From: JBCBKU01 sp965267475
GTDB lineage: Bacteria > Pseudomonadota > Alphaproteobacteria > Rhodobacterales > Rhodobacteraceae
Length of the DNA: 64,000 nucleotides
Direction: 5' to 3'
Assembly: GCA_965267475.1 (NCBI GenBank)
Contig: OZ254079.1
Coordinates: forward strand, 3,162,001 to 3,226,000
This document shows, in pieces, positions 7,927 through 17,127 of the stretch. The position numbers were made by a program, and so were the translations under genes. Numbering within the stretch: position 1 is the first letter of the stretch; each line of letters opens with the position of its first letter. The notes under the pieces were generated by a model. It worked only from the letters and a program-made list of their open reading frames with translations, did no database searches and was not told where the DNA came from.

Positions 7927-9513
7927 TCACACATCTGACCTTGGTGACGCCGGTTTCTTGCGCCGCACCACTCGGTTGGCCGGACTTCGGCGGGTGTAAC
8001 GCGTTTTCTTCGCCGTCTCGGCCCGCGGCGTGACCGTCGACGGGAAGCGCGTGCGCACAACGCCCACGGCCCCGTTGGCTTCATCGTGTCCGGCGCCCTG
8101 TGTCACCGCTTCTGAGAACTTCGCACCTAGCTCGTAACGGCCAGCCAGTGCCCCGGCCAAAAGAAATGTCACGGATGTCAGGCTTGAATTCGGGATCAGA
8201 TCGAAGAGGTTCACAGCGAGGATCAGGCAAAGTGTCGATGTTGCCAGGCTTACCTGATATCGTCGCGCCCTTAGCGTAAGCAAAAGGATCGGCAGGCAAA
8301 AAAGGCCGAACAACGCGAAATAGCTGACCATACCGCCTTCGCCGACAGTGATGATCCAGGTGCCGTCCGAGATGGTGATATCGCGGCCGGATTCGCTGTA
8401 GATCCGTCCGCGACCCCAGCCGCCCCAACCGAAATAGGGTTTCTGAAATCCCTTCTCCAGAAGAACTTCCTCGTTCACGAGGCGCGTCAGAAGCGATGAC
8501 CCGCGACTTTCGTCAACGCCACTTGCAAGCTCAAGGACGCGGTCATACGGGATCGCTTCGTTGGCACGTATGTAGGGATAGGACAAAAGGACGATCGCAA
8601 TGATCGAGGCGATCACAAGCTGAAGCCGGACCGTCAAGAACCAAGCGAATGCCGCAAAAAGCAGCCCAAGCATGAAGGCCCCAAGGCTGTTCATTACGGT
8701 CAGCGTCAATCCGATGACGCCGATCACGGCAAACCACTTGAGCCGCTCTTCACCGGCTTTGATACGCCAATACCCGACCGCCGCGACCAGGGCGAAGGCG
8801 GCAAAAATCGCCAGCACGAGCCCATGTTTCATGAACACGATCGGTCTGAAGCCGCCTTCCCGAACGGATTGCCGGAAAGACTGCGGGTAAAACCCGTAAA
8901 TGTCCCTGTGAAGCTGCGGGCTGAAGCGAAGTTCCCATGCGACCAGCGGCAGATAGAGCAGGAACAAGACGATAAAACACCTTAGAAACAGAACATGCGC
9001 TTTGGGATCGCCCAGGTATTTTCGCCCGATCAGGTAGGGCAGTCCAATAAACACGCCGTATTGTAGCGCAGACAAGCCGTCGATCATCGAGAGGCCCGGT
9101 AGCACGGTGTCGCCGATGATGATTGTGTTTCGGTTGTCCAGGAACGTGCCGATGGGGCGAAGCAGGAAAACCGCTGTAACGCTGAACAGTATCAGGCCGC
9201 GTGGCATGATGCCGGGATTGATCGCAAAACTGTCCGGAGCCGGGAAATTCACAAGCGCCGGACGCAGGCTGCGTTTTCGCCGCCTTGCCTCGGCCAAAGC
9301 CAACATGATCAGTGGGATCACCGCCCAGGCGGTCAGCGTTTCCTTGTCGAGCGTCCGCACGGCCGGAAGGTTGAACCCGGTCTTGGCCGGCAACCAGAAA
9401 TACGCCCCCATGATTGACAGGATGATCGCCTCGGGCATGGCACGTCGCTTGAACAGCACCAGCATTACCAAGGGCCAAACCGCCAAAACAAGAAAAGCAA
9501 ATGAATTTGGCAT
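7927..9513 (-). CDS. O-antigen ligase / Wzy-like polysaccharide polymerase
   Basis: This is a 528-residue polytopic membrane protein with about ten or more hydrophobic segments and a large non-membrane loop between roughly residues 330 and 400. That is the topology of the WaaL/Wzy superfamily, which polymerises or ligates lipid-linked oligosaccharides on the periplasmic side. The loop contains WGGWGRGRIYSESGRDITISD. The C-terminal tail of about 60 residues is strongly basic. Position between manC and a WecG-type transferase supports a role as the exopolysaccharide polymerase, but ligase and polymerase cannot be separated by eye. Confidence 0.78.
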   Translation of the reverse strand: MPNSFAFLVLAVWPLVMLVLFKRRAMPEAIILSIMGAYFWLPAKTGFNLPAVRTLDKETLTAWAVIPLIMLALAEARRRKRSLRPALVNFPAPDSFAINPGIMPRGLILFSVTAVFLLRPIGTFLDNRNTIIIGDTVLPGLSMIDGLSALQYGVFIGLPYLIGRKYLGDPKAHVLFLRCFIVLFLLYLPLVAWELRFSPQLHRDIYGFYPQSFRQSVREGGFRPIVFMKHGLVLAIFAAFALVAAVGYWRIKAGEERLKWFAVIGVIGLTLTVMNSLGAFMLGLLFAAFAWFLTVRLQLVIASIIAIVLLSYPYIRANEAIPYDRVLELASGVDESRGSSLLTRLVNEEVLLEKGFQKPYFGWGGWGRGRIYSESGRDITISDGTWIITVGEGGMVSYFALFGLFCLPILLLTLRARRYQVSLATSTLCLILAVNLFDLIPNSSLTSVTFLLAGALAGRYELGAKFSEAVTQGAGHDEANGAVGVVRTRFPSTVTPRAETAKKTRYTRRSPANRVVRRKKPASPRSDV

Positions 9514-9668
9514 CAGACGCCTAGCGAGTACCTGAATTTATGCTCATTACCATCGGGCGCGACCGATGCACCAGCTTGGCGCATCCCGCCGACCGCTGTC
9601 CAGAACTGTCCGATCATCGTGACCAAATTAAGAACAGCTGTGCCCAGAATACTGGAAAGTGCCCCAGA

Positions 9669-10439
9669 TCACACATTTGGCTTTACGCGCCGGGCGCGCA
9701 GCGCATCCCAGGCGAGGCCGGGCATCGCCAGCGCGCAATCGAGGTATCTTTTCGCCAACCGCCGTGGGTTCGACGCCATACGCCACACCCATTCCAGCGC
9801 CAGTTTCCGGACCCAAAGCGGTGCACGGGTCTGGTGTCCTGACAGGAAATCAAGCCCCGCGCCGATCGAGACAAACCCGCATTTCGGCGCATGCACGGTG
9901 CCCCGAGCGCCCAAAATCTCTTGTTTTGGCGCCCCCATGGCCAAAAAACAGAGACCTGCGCCCGAAGATGCAATCTCGGCCAGGGCGGCATCCGCCCCGG
10001 GCCCGTTCGGATCGAACCCCATCGGCGGGGCGATTTTCTTGACAACCGTAAGACCGGGGAACTTCTCGGTCAGCCAGGCCTCGGCGCCGTCCAAAGTGTC
10101 TTCTGTTGCCCCCAAAAGCGCCACCGACACATTCATGCGCGCAGCAAGCTCGGCCAAGGGTTCGATCAGCTCGGAACCTGGCGCCAGGGCAACGGGCCGC
10201 CGCGCAAGGCGCGACAACCAGACAATTGGATTGCCGTCCGCCACGACGAATGTCTGGGATTGATAGGCAGCAAGAAATTCGGGGGACCGGCGAAGTTTGA
10301 CCACATGATCGAGATTGATCGTCGCGACCGAAAACCCTTCGCCCGCCTGGAAACGCTGGGTCACCGCCTCAAGCAAGGCATCCTTCGATGCCATGTTGAT
10401 TCCGATGCGGTGCTTGTCTTGGCCGGTCCAGTCTATCAT
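9669..10439 (-). CDS. WecG/TagA/CpsF-family glycosyltransferase
   Basis: This is a 256-residue GT26 enzyme. Family motifs are TINLDHVVKL (residues 40-49), VVADGNPIVW (65-74) and MGAPKQE (168-174). Such enzymes transfer N-acetylmannosaminuronic acid, ManNAc or glucose to lipid-linked saccharides at the inner face of the cytoplasmic membrane. A GAGGCACCGCA ribosome site precedes the ATG. The gene sits in the polysaccharide cluster upstream of the polymerase on the same strand, separated by about 155 bp. The sugar specificity is not visible. Confidence 0.88.
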   Translation of the reverse strand: MIDWTGQDKHRIGINMASKDALLEAVTQRFQAGEGFSVATINLDHVVKLRRSPEFLAAYQSQTFVVADGNPIVWLSRLARRPVALAPGSELIEPLAELAARMNVSVALLGATEDTLDGAEAWLTEKFPGLTVVKKIAPPMGFDPNGPGADAALAEIASSGAGLCFLAMGAPKQEILGARGTVHAPKCGFVSIGAGLDFLSGHQTRAPLWVRKLALEWVWRMASNPRRLAKRYLDCALAMPGLAWDALRARRVKPNV

Positions 10440-10644
10440 TGCGGTGCCTCATGGAACTGGGCTGCTCTTGGCGTTTTGGCCGCATCTGGTCAAGAGATGC
10501 GCCCGTTCTATGTCCGAAGCGCTGACAAACGCCGCGAATGTCGGCAATTGATCCGGCGTGTACCGGAGCGCCTTTCGGGCGATTGACACGCCCGAGGATA
10601 TGCGACACCTCCTGCCCGAATAGTTGGTGAGAAGGATTTCCTAG

Positions 10645-11949
10645 ATGCGCATTGCGATGATCGGTACAGGCTATGTCGGTCTGGTTTCAGGGGTGTGTTT
10701 TTCGGATTTCGGACATGAAGTGGTGTGCGTCGACAAAGACGCCAAGAAGATCGATGCCCTGAAAGACGGTGTCATCCCGATCTATGAACCTGGTCTTGAG
10801 TCGCTTCTGGAAAAGAACGTTGCAGCCGGCCGGTTGCGCTTCACGATGGATCTTGCTGAAGCCGTGGGCTGGGCCGATGCCGTCTTCATCGCCGTCGGCA
10901 CGCCAACCCGTCGCGGCGACGGGCATGCCGATCTGACCTATGTCTTTGCTGCGGCTGAGGAAATTGCGAAATCCATCGACGGCTATACCGTCGTGGTGGC
11001 CAAATCGACCGTGCCAGTCGGAACCAACGCGAAGATCGAGGAAATCATCAAGAAGACCGCGCCAGACGCGGATTTCGACGTCGCCTCGAACCCTGAATTC
11101 CTACGCGAAGGCGCCGCAATCGACGACTTCATGCGGCCGGACCGCGTTGTCGTCGGCGTCAAGAACGACCGCGCTGGACAGGTGATGGCCGATATCTATC
11201 GCCCACTGTTCCTGCGTGATTTCCCGATCATCACGACGGACCTCGAAAGTGCCGAGATGATCAAATATGCCGCCAACGCGTTTCTTGCCACGAAGATCAC
11301 ATTCATCAACGAGATTGCGGCGCTTTGCGAAAAGGTGGGCGCCGACGTCAAAGAGGTCTCGAAAGGGATCGGCTATGACGGGCGGATCGGGAACAAGTTT
11401 TTGCATGCAGGCCCGGGCTATGGCGGATCTTGCTTCCCCAAGGACACCTCGGCCCTGGCTCGGATCGGCCAGGAACACGGCATGTCGATGGAAATCACCG
11501 AGGCGGTCATCGCCGTCAACGAAGCCGTAAAGAAGCGCATGATCGACAAGATCGTCGATCTGTGCGGCGGCAATGTGAACGGCAAGACCATCGCGGTACT
11601 GGGCGTGACCTTCAAACCGAACACAGATGACATGCGCGATGCGCCATCTCTGACGATTGTGCCCGCCCTGATCGGCAATGGTGCCGAGGTGCGCGTGGTT
11701 GACCCGCAAGGAAAGCATATGGGCGAGGAAATGTTGCCCCGCGTGGCCTGGCATGAAGACCCGTATGAGGCGGCTGCCGGCGCCGATGCGCTTGTGATCC
11801 TGACCGAGTGGAACGAGTTCCGGGCGCTGGATCTGAAGCGGATTGCGGACGGCATGACCACGCCCAAGATGGCGGACCTGCGCAACATCTATACCGAAGG
11901 TGATGTGATGGCTGCGGGTTTCTCTGACTACGTGGCCGTCGGGCGCTAA
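10645..11949 (+). CDS. ugd: UDP-glucose 6-dehydrogenase
   Basis: This is a 434-residue UDP-glucose/GDP-mannose dehydrogenase family enzyme, oxidising UDP-glucose to UDP-glucuronate with two NAD+. The N-terminal GTGYVGLV motif binds NAD, the NPEFLREGAAIDDF motif is typical of Ugd, and the catalytic cysteine is C263 in GPGYGGSCFPKD. The C-terminal domain has TFKPNTDDMRDAPS. A GAGAAGGA ribosome site precedes the ATG. The 3' end overlaps the convergent flippase gene by 4 bp. UDP-glucuronate would give an acidic polymer. GDP-mannose is a less likely substrate. Confidence 0.93.
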   Translation: MRIAMIGTGYVGLVSGVCFSDFGHEVVCVDKDAKKIDALKDGVIPIYEPGLESLLEKNVAAGRLRFTMDLAEAVGWADAVFIAVGTPTRRGDGHADLTYVFAAAEEIAKSIDGYTVVVAKSTVPVGTNAKIEEIIKKTAPDADFDVASNPEFLREGAAIDDFMRPDRVVVGVKNDRAGQVMADIYRPLFLRDFPIITTDLESAEMIKYAANAFLATKITFINEIAALCEKVGADVKEVSKGIGYDGRIGNKFLHAGPGYGGSCFPKDTSALARIGQEHGMSMEITEAVIAVNEAVKKRMIDKIVDLCGGNVNGKTIAVLGVTFKPNTDDMRDAPSLTIVPALIGNGAEVRVVDPQGKHMGEEMLPRVAWHEDPYEAAAGADALVILTEWNEFRALDLKRIADGMTTPKMADLRNIYTEGDVMAAGFSDYVAVGR

Positions 11950-13334
11950 GGCGCCAGAACCAGGAAATACGTCGCCAGAAACGCCAGATAGATCACGATC
12001 AACTGCGTGTATTCCGACACGAAGTTGATCGGGACATGGGCGTTGGCACGCCGCAAGAGCATGCCTAGTCCGATTGCACCCAGCGATCCTACGACAATCA
12101 GCGGAAGCGGCCAGGCGAGCGTTACCACCGCCAGGAGAAGCAGGGCATTGAAGACGACGGCGCGGACCAACGTCACGGCGGCGATGCTTTTGCTGTCCCC
12201 GCCCCGCAACAGAAGCGATCCGAAGATTTCATAGCGGGCCATGAAGATCCGCAAGGACAATATGGGAAGAAGGAGGCCCACCGCCTCGAACTTCCCGTCA
12301 TAGAAGATCATCGCGAATGTTCCGCCCAGGAACAGGAAGAAGCAGCCCGCAAGAAAAACGACCCCGTCCTGTACCATTCGGATCTTGCGGAAGATACCGC
12401 GCATCCGGTCTTCGTTGTCGCGTCCGACCTCACTTAACACCGAAAGGTTCGTGTTGTTCATCACACGCTTGATGATTTCGATGCTGGCTTCGATCCAAAT
12501 GAAGGCAACGGCATAAAGGCCGAAGGTTTCCCGGTCCAGGAAGGCGCCCAGAATGAACCGGTCGCCCCGTGTGGCTAAGAAGGACAGGGCCGATGCCCCG
12601 ATCAGCCAGCGGCCGAATGTCCAGATCTCTTTCAGATACGTGCGGTCGATCTGAAATGCCATCCGCGGCCCGGGTATGAAGATATGGCCCAGGATGACCC
12701 CGCAAATCGAGCCGATGGCCGTGCCGATGACCAAGGCCCAGACCGAGGGCCAAACCAGCGCGATCCCGATCATCGCGCTGTAACCGATCACGCCGCTGGC
12801 CAGCTCAATCGGGATCACGACACGCATTTGCAGGTTTCGCTGCGCCAGTTCGATATTTGTGGTGCGAAGCCCACGCAGGATCAGCAAGGCCCCCGTTGCC
12901 GCCATGACAAAAGGCAGATCAGGGTCGCCATAGACCGTGTCGCCAAAGTCGGCCCAGCCCACCCATTGCACGGCGCCAACCGAAAGCGAGATGGCCGCCA
13001 AAATCAGCGCAAGGATCGTGAATTTGATGATCTGAAGGCACCAGACCGTTCGAAGAAATACCGGATCATCCCCCTTTGGATGCCGGATAACGGACGGTTT
13101 CAGCCCGATGTCGCTGAGCATCTGAAGCCCGGCATGCACGGTAAAGACCAGCGCCATCAGGCCAAACGCCTCGGGCACAAGAAGACGTGTCAGGATCAGG
13201 TTCGCAGCAAGGCGCATGGCGACGCGCCCGCCCTGCCCTGCCAGATGCCACATCGCGGATCCAACCGCCCGTTGTCCTAGGGAACCGGACTTTCTGAGCG
13301 AACCCAACGTATTCGCAAGGGCCTTACCGACCAT
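11946..13334 (-). CDS. Oligosaccharide flippase (Wzx/MOP superfamily)
   Basis: This is a 462-residue polytopic membrane protein with 12 or more predicted helices. The start (GSAMWHLAGQGGRVAMRLAA, then ANLILTRLLVPEAFGLMALV) is the classic opening of WzxC-type exporters of the polysaccharide_synt/MATE-like superfamily. It would flip undecaprenyl-linked repeat units across the inner membrane. It starts 15 bp downstream of the exosortase gene stop on the same strand, so the two are probably co-transcribed. Together with the polymerase this indicates a Wzx/Wzy-type pathway. Confidence 0.88.
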   Translation of the reverse strand: MVGKALANTLGSLRKSGSLGQRAVGSAMWHLAGQGGRVAMRLAANLILTRLLVPEAFGLMALVFTVHAGLQMLSDIGLKPSVIRHPKGDDPVFLRTVWCLQIIKFTILALILAAISLSVGAVQWVGWADFGDTVYGDPDLPFVMAATGALLILRGLRTTNIELAQRNLQMRVVIPIELASGVIGYSAMIGIALVWPSVWALVIGTAIGSICGVILGHIFIPGPRMAFQIDRTYLKEIWTFGRWLIGASALSFLATRGDRFILGAFLDRETFGLYAVAFIWIEASIEIIKRVMNNTNLSVLSEVGRDNEDRMRGIFRKIRMVQDGVVFLAGCFFLFLGGTFAMIFYDGKFEAVGLLLPILSLRIFMARYEIFGSLLLRGGDSKSIAAVTLVRAVVFNALLLLAVVTLAWPLPLIVVGSLGAIGLGMLLRRANAHVPINFVSEYTQLIVIYLAFLATYFLVLAP

Positions 13335-13348
13335 GCGTCCCGGTCCCT

Positions 13349-15010
13349 TCAGAAACGTTGCTGTACAGGTTCACGGATCCGGGGATCCGGCGGGACGAAC
13401 CGGTCGAGCGGTCCGACGAGTTCGCCCAGCATGTCCGTAAGCCGAGCTTCGGCGACGTGATCCTCTTCGCCTTCCTGGATCGGCGTGATCATTCGGATCA
13501 GCGCGCCGTCGTTGCGCTGATACAAGACACCGTCCCAGATCAGGTTGAACTTCGCCTCGTAATCCCAGGCGATCCGACGGCCGTGCTGTTCAAACCAGTA
13601 ATAGACCATCAACCGATTGACGCCCTTCTGGATGATTGCCCGGTTCAGCTTGAAGGCGTGATCCAGGCCCAATTCGCCCGACATATCGACCTGTTCGATA
13701 TTCGCCATCTCCCAACCGGTCGCCGGAATGCAGACCTCTGGCGAGTGAATGCCGTTCTGCGATTGATCGGGGTACCAGGCCATGAAAAGGTCCACGCCGG
13801 GTTCACCGTCTTGCCGGCGATAGGCAATCGACAGGCTGTCATCGGCGCCCAAAGCGCGCTCGATCCGCTCACCCAAGGCCACGGGAGCGCCCGCCTGCCA
13901 TGCACCCAGAACCCGAGGGAATTGCACGAAGCTTTGGCGTTCGATCGACAGCGGTTCTGGCCGAGGCGCGGCCAGCCAGGCCCCTGCACCAAGCGCGCCG
14001 ACAACAACCGCCGTGATCAGGGCCGTGGAGGGCTGGACCAACAGTACGCGCTTGGCCTGCGGCCAAAGACCATCCGTGTCTAGGTCCAGCGCATCGATCA
14101 GCGACATCTGCGTGCGGCGGGTCTTGAGCAGGATCCACGCCAGCGCAAATAGAATCAGAACGCAGGTGATGAAGATCACCCAGCCTTCCAGAAGGTGCGA
14201 AATCCCCTCGGCATGTTCGATCCCAGAGCGGTTCACGATATAGCCGACAATCCCGATCCTGACCGAGTTCATCACCACAGTGATCGGAGCTGCCGAAATC
14301 AAAAGAACGGCCTTGTGCCACATCGGTCCGCGATACAGCACGGCGAAGATGTAGGAAAAGCTGAGGATCGGGAACAGGTATCTGAGACCGGAGCAGGCCT
14401 CGGCCACATGCAGTTTGTAGACACCGAGATCAATGATGTTGCCGTCCAGGAAGACCGGCACCGCCATCAGGCGTAGCAGGTAGACGCCGAATTCGGACGA
14501 GATGACCTGAAGCGTGGTCGAGAACTTGTAATACAAGAGACCCGGCAAGGGCAGCATATAGACCAGATGCAGAACCGGCGGCCAGAAATGCTTGCCCGTG
14601 CGCCAACCGAAGCTGAGAAGCAGCAGCCCACCAATCCAGAGGATCAGAGCATAGGCGACAATATCGCCGATATTGGCCAGCTTCCCGATCAGCGCCAGAA
14701 TCAGCGAAAACAGGATCAGCGCCAGCCCCATTCCCCGGTCGCTGATCGGTCCGGCCTGGATTGGAACGGTTTTCAACTGCCGAAGAAACAACAGGCCCGA
14801 CAAGACCGGGATCAACGGCCCGTGGCTGTATTCCGGGACCTGCCAGGCATCGATCAGGGTCAGGATTCCGTCCCAAAAGAACACTGTGGCTCCGACCAGC
14901 GCGAGCACAAGCCAAACCACCCCGGACACGCGGATTGCGCCCTTGACCGGAACCGTCTGAAAGTCTGTGCTGTCCGCAGCCATACGCATCACCACTCTGA
15001 ACCCAAACAC
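13349..15010 (-). CDS. xrtD: Exosortase D fused to EpsI (VPLPA-CTERM type)
   Basis: This is a 553-residue fusion. Residues 30-310 form the exosortase membrane domain with about eight helices and the transpeptidase residues Cys206 (ACSGLRY), Arg251 (NSVRIGIVGY) and His272 (SHLLEGW). Residues 330-553 form an EpsI domain (FPRVLGAW, SQNGIHSPEVCIPATGWEM, YWFEQHG). This is the architecture of XrtD, which processes proteins ending in a VPLPA-CTERM tail at the inner membrane. The GTG at 15010 has a GGGGAT ribosome site, but ATGs at 14989 or 14983 are possible. It lies in the polysaccharide locus, as exosortases usually do. Confidence 0.92.
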   Translation of the reverse strand: MFGFRVVMRMAADSTDFQTVPVKGAIRVSGVVWLVLALVGATVFFWDGILTLIDAWQVPEYSHGPLIPVLSGLLFLRQLKTVPIQAGPISDRGMGLALILFSLILALIGKLANIGDIVAYALILWIGGLLLLSFGWRTGKHFWPPVLHLVYMLPLPGLLYYKFSTTLQVISSEFGVYLLRLMAVPVFLDGNIIDLGVYKLHVAEACSGLRYLFPILSFSYIFAVLYRGPMWHKAVLLISAAPITVVMNSVRIGIVGYIVNRSGIEHAEGISHLLEGWVIFITCVLILFALAWILLKTRRTQMSLIDALDLDTDGLWPQAKRVLLVQPSTALITAVVVGALGAGAWLAAPRPEPLSIERQSFVQFPRVLGAWQAGAPVALGERIERALGADDSLSIAYRRQDGEPGVDLFMAWYPDQSQNGIHSPEVCIPATGWEMANIEQVDMSGELGLDHAFKLNRAIIQKGVNRLMVYYWFEQHGRRIAWDYEAKFNLIWDGVLYQRNDGALIRMITPIQEGEEDHVAEARLTDMLGELVGPLDRFVPPDPRIREPVQQRF

Positions 15011-15271
15011 ATCCCCGGCCGAAAACGCAGCACCCGGCCGGATATGGTCCTAGGTCTTACAGACCTGCCCGGCAGCGTCTAAGCACTTTTCTGTGCCTGT
15101 CCGCGGGCAGGAAACAATCGTTGCGGGATTACCAGAAATAGGTGCAATCGACCACATCCGATCAGCTAACATTTGTCGAATCGTGCCCAAATCCTATGGT
15201 GCGCGCGGCGTGGCCGGGGTGTCGCCTTTGCCCGCCAAAGATGCGTACGATTGCGACCAAAGGTTATTTCA

Positions 15272-16261
15272 GTGCCCTCCGAGACGTCTTCAAAGCCACA
15301 GCGGTTCAAGCTTGTCGTGTCGATCATCAACTTCCGTACGGAGGAGATGACGAAGAACTGCATCCAGTCGGTTCTAGCCGATATCGGCGATTTGGACGCC
15401 CATGTGACGGTGGTCGACAACCTGTCGGGCGATGGCTCGGCCGAGGCGATCGAGGCGTGGATCACCGAAGAAGGCGTGGGCGACCGCGTGACGCTTGTCA
15501 AATCGCCGACGAATTCAGGTTTTTCCGGCGGGCACAATCAGGGGATTGCCAGCTATCCCGCTGATTTCTATCTCCTTTTGAACTCGGACGCATTGGTTCG
15601 CGAAGGCTTCCTTGAAACCATTCTGGCGGCGTCCGAGGCCAACCCGAAATCTGGTTTCATCGCGCCGAAGATCGAGTATTCGGACGGCGAGGTTCAGATC
15701 AGCGCTTTCCGCTTCGCGAGCCCAATGAGCGAGATCATCCGGGGTGCCAATACGGGCAGCATCACGAAACTGCTGAAACGGTGGGAAGTCCCGATTGGGA
15801 CCGAACCGCGCGAAGATCAGATCGACTGGGCGTCATTCGCCTGTATCATCGTTCGGGGCGAGATGGTCGAACAGATCGGGCCCATGGATGAAGGCTATTT
15901 CCTGTATTTTGAGGATGCCGAATACTGTCTGCGGGGGCGTCGCGCCGGATGGGGCCTGACCTATGCGCCCGAGGCACGTGCGATCCACTTCCGGGGCGGC
16001 AGCGGCCCGGTGAAGAAAATGTTGCATGAACGCAAACGCGTTCCAGCGTATTATTACGCGTCACGTACGCGGTTCTTCTATCAGGCTTACGGGTTTCCGG
16101 GGCTTATGGCCGCGAACGTCATGTGGATCACAGGACGGATCATTGCGCATCTTCGCCCGATCCTGGGGGGCCGCGTGACCAAAGCGAACGAAGCCGAAGG
16201 CAGCGATCTGTGGATCAATGCGTTCAACCCGCTTGGTCCGAGGCGTGCGCCGGGAGAATGA
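15272..16261 (+). CDS. Glycosyltransferase family 2 (rhamnosyltransferase-like)
   Basis: This is a 329-residue cytoplasmic GT-A glycosyltransferase. It has VVSIINFRTEEMTKNCIQSV near the N-terminus, VVDNLSGDGS and the metal-binding DxD-like LLLNSDALV. FLYFEDAEYCLRGRRAG is the ED-Y/E motif common in rhamnosyltransferase-like GT2 proteins. The GTG at 15272 is chosen because AAAGG lies 7 bp upstream and the GT domain begins soon after; the longer frame from 15173 lacks this. It begins a three-gene operon with the sulfotransferase and a second GT2. The acceptor and donor sugars are unknown. Confidence 0.87.
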   Translation: MPSETSSKPQRFKLVVSIINFRTEEMTKNCIQSVLADIGDLDAHVTVVDNLSGDGSAEAIEAWITEEGVGDRVTLVKSPTNSGFSGGHNQGIASYPADFYLLLNSDALVREGFLETILAASEANPKSGFIAPKIEYSDGEVQISAFRFASPMSEIIRGANTGSITKLLKRWEVPIGTEPREDQIDWASFACIIVRGEMVEQIGPMDEGYFLYFEDAEYCLRGRRAGWGLTYAPEARAIHFRGGSGPVKKMLHERKRVPAYYYASRTRFFYQAYGFPGLMAANVMWITGRIIAHLRPILGGRVTKANEAEGSDLWINAFNPLGPRRAPGE

Positions 16262-16265
16262 GACG

Positions 16266-17123
16266 ATGAAACCGGATTTCCTGATCGTCGGCGCCATGAA
16301 AAGCGGAACCAGCACGCTGGCCGCGCAATTGGCCGCCCAGCCGGGTATCTTCATGACGACGCCGAAAGAGCCGAATTTCTTTTCGGACGACGATGTCTAT
16401 GCCAAAGGGCTGGATTGGTACCGATCGTTATTCGCGGCCGCGGCCGCAGGCGATCTGAAAGGCGAAGCATCAACCCATTACACCAAGCTGCCAACCTATC
16501 CCGAGACCATGGCCCGCCTGACGGCTGAGATCGACAGCGCCAAAATCATCTATCTGATCCGGAACCCGGTGGCGCGGGCCGTGTCGCATTACATCCACGA
16601 ATGGACCCAAGGGGTGATGTCCGGCGATATCGAAGATCAGTTCAACCGCCATCCCGAACTGATCGACTATGGACGCTATGCCATGCAGATCCGGCCCTAT
16701 ATCGACCGCTTCGGGGCTGAAAATGTGCTACTCTTGACGCAAGAGGCGATGCGCGCAAACCCCGACGCCGTTCTTGCCGAAGCCGGCGCATTCCTGGGCC
16801 GTCCGGAGGTCGCCTGGCAGCATGACATGGGCGATCAGAACGTTTCGGCTGCTCGGGAGCGGAAGTTTCCATTGCACAATTTGCTGATCGCGAACCCGGT
16901 CGCGACCGCGCTCCGGCGCGCGCTTGTACCGCAATCGCTGCGCGACAAGGTGAAGGCGTCGCGCAGGATGACAGACCGGCCCGAGATGCCGGATAGGCTA
17001 CGCGAGGTTCTGGAAGCCAATTTCGCAGACGATTTCGCCCAATTGTCGGCGCTATTTCCGAATACGGATCTCAGCGCGACCTATCCGTTTCTGGACCAAT
17101 CCAAACCGAAAGCCGCGGAGTGA
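16266..17123 (+). CDS. PAPS-dependent sulfotransferase
   Basis: This is a 285-residue sulfotransferase with the 5'-phosphosulfate-binding loop GAMKSGTSTL at residues 9-18 and the 3'-phosphate-binding segment IIYLIRNPVARAVSHY. The arrangement resembles heparan-sulfate N-sulfotransferase-like bacterial enzymes that transfer sulfate from PAPS to sugar hydroxyl or amino groups. The ATG lies 4 bp after the preceding glycosyltransferase stop, and the next GT2 starts 4 bp after this gene. Tight packing between two glycosyltransferases points to sulfation of the exopolysaccharide precursor. Confidence 0.87.
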   Translation: MKPDFLIVGAMKSGTSTLAAQLAAQPGIFMTTPKEPNFFSDDDVYAKGLDWYRSLFAAAAAGDLKGEASTHYTKLPTYPETMARLTAEIDSAKIIYLIRNPVARAVSHYIHEWTQGVMSGDIEDQFNRHPELIDYGRYAMQIRPYIDRFGAENVLLLTQEAMRANPDAVLAEAGAFLGRPEVAWQHDMGDQNVSAARERKFPLHNLLIANPVATALRRALVPQSLRDKVKASRRMTDRPEMPDRLREVLEANFADDFAQLSALFPNTDLSATYPFLDQSKPKAAE

Positions 17124-17127
17124 GCCG

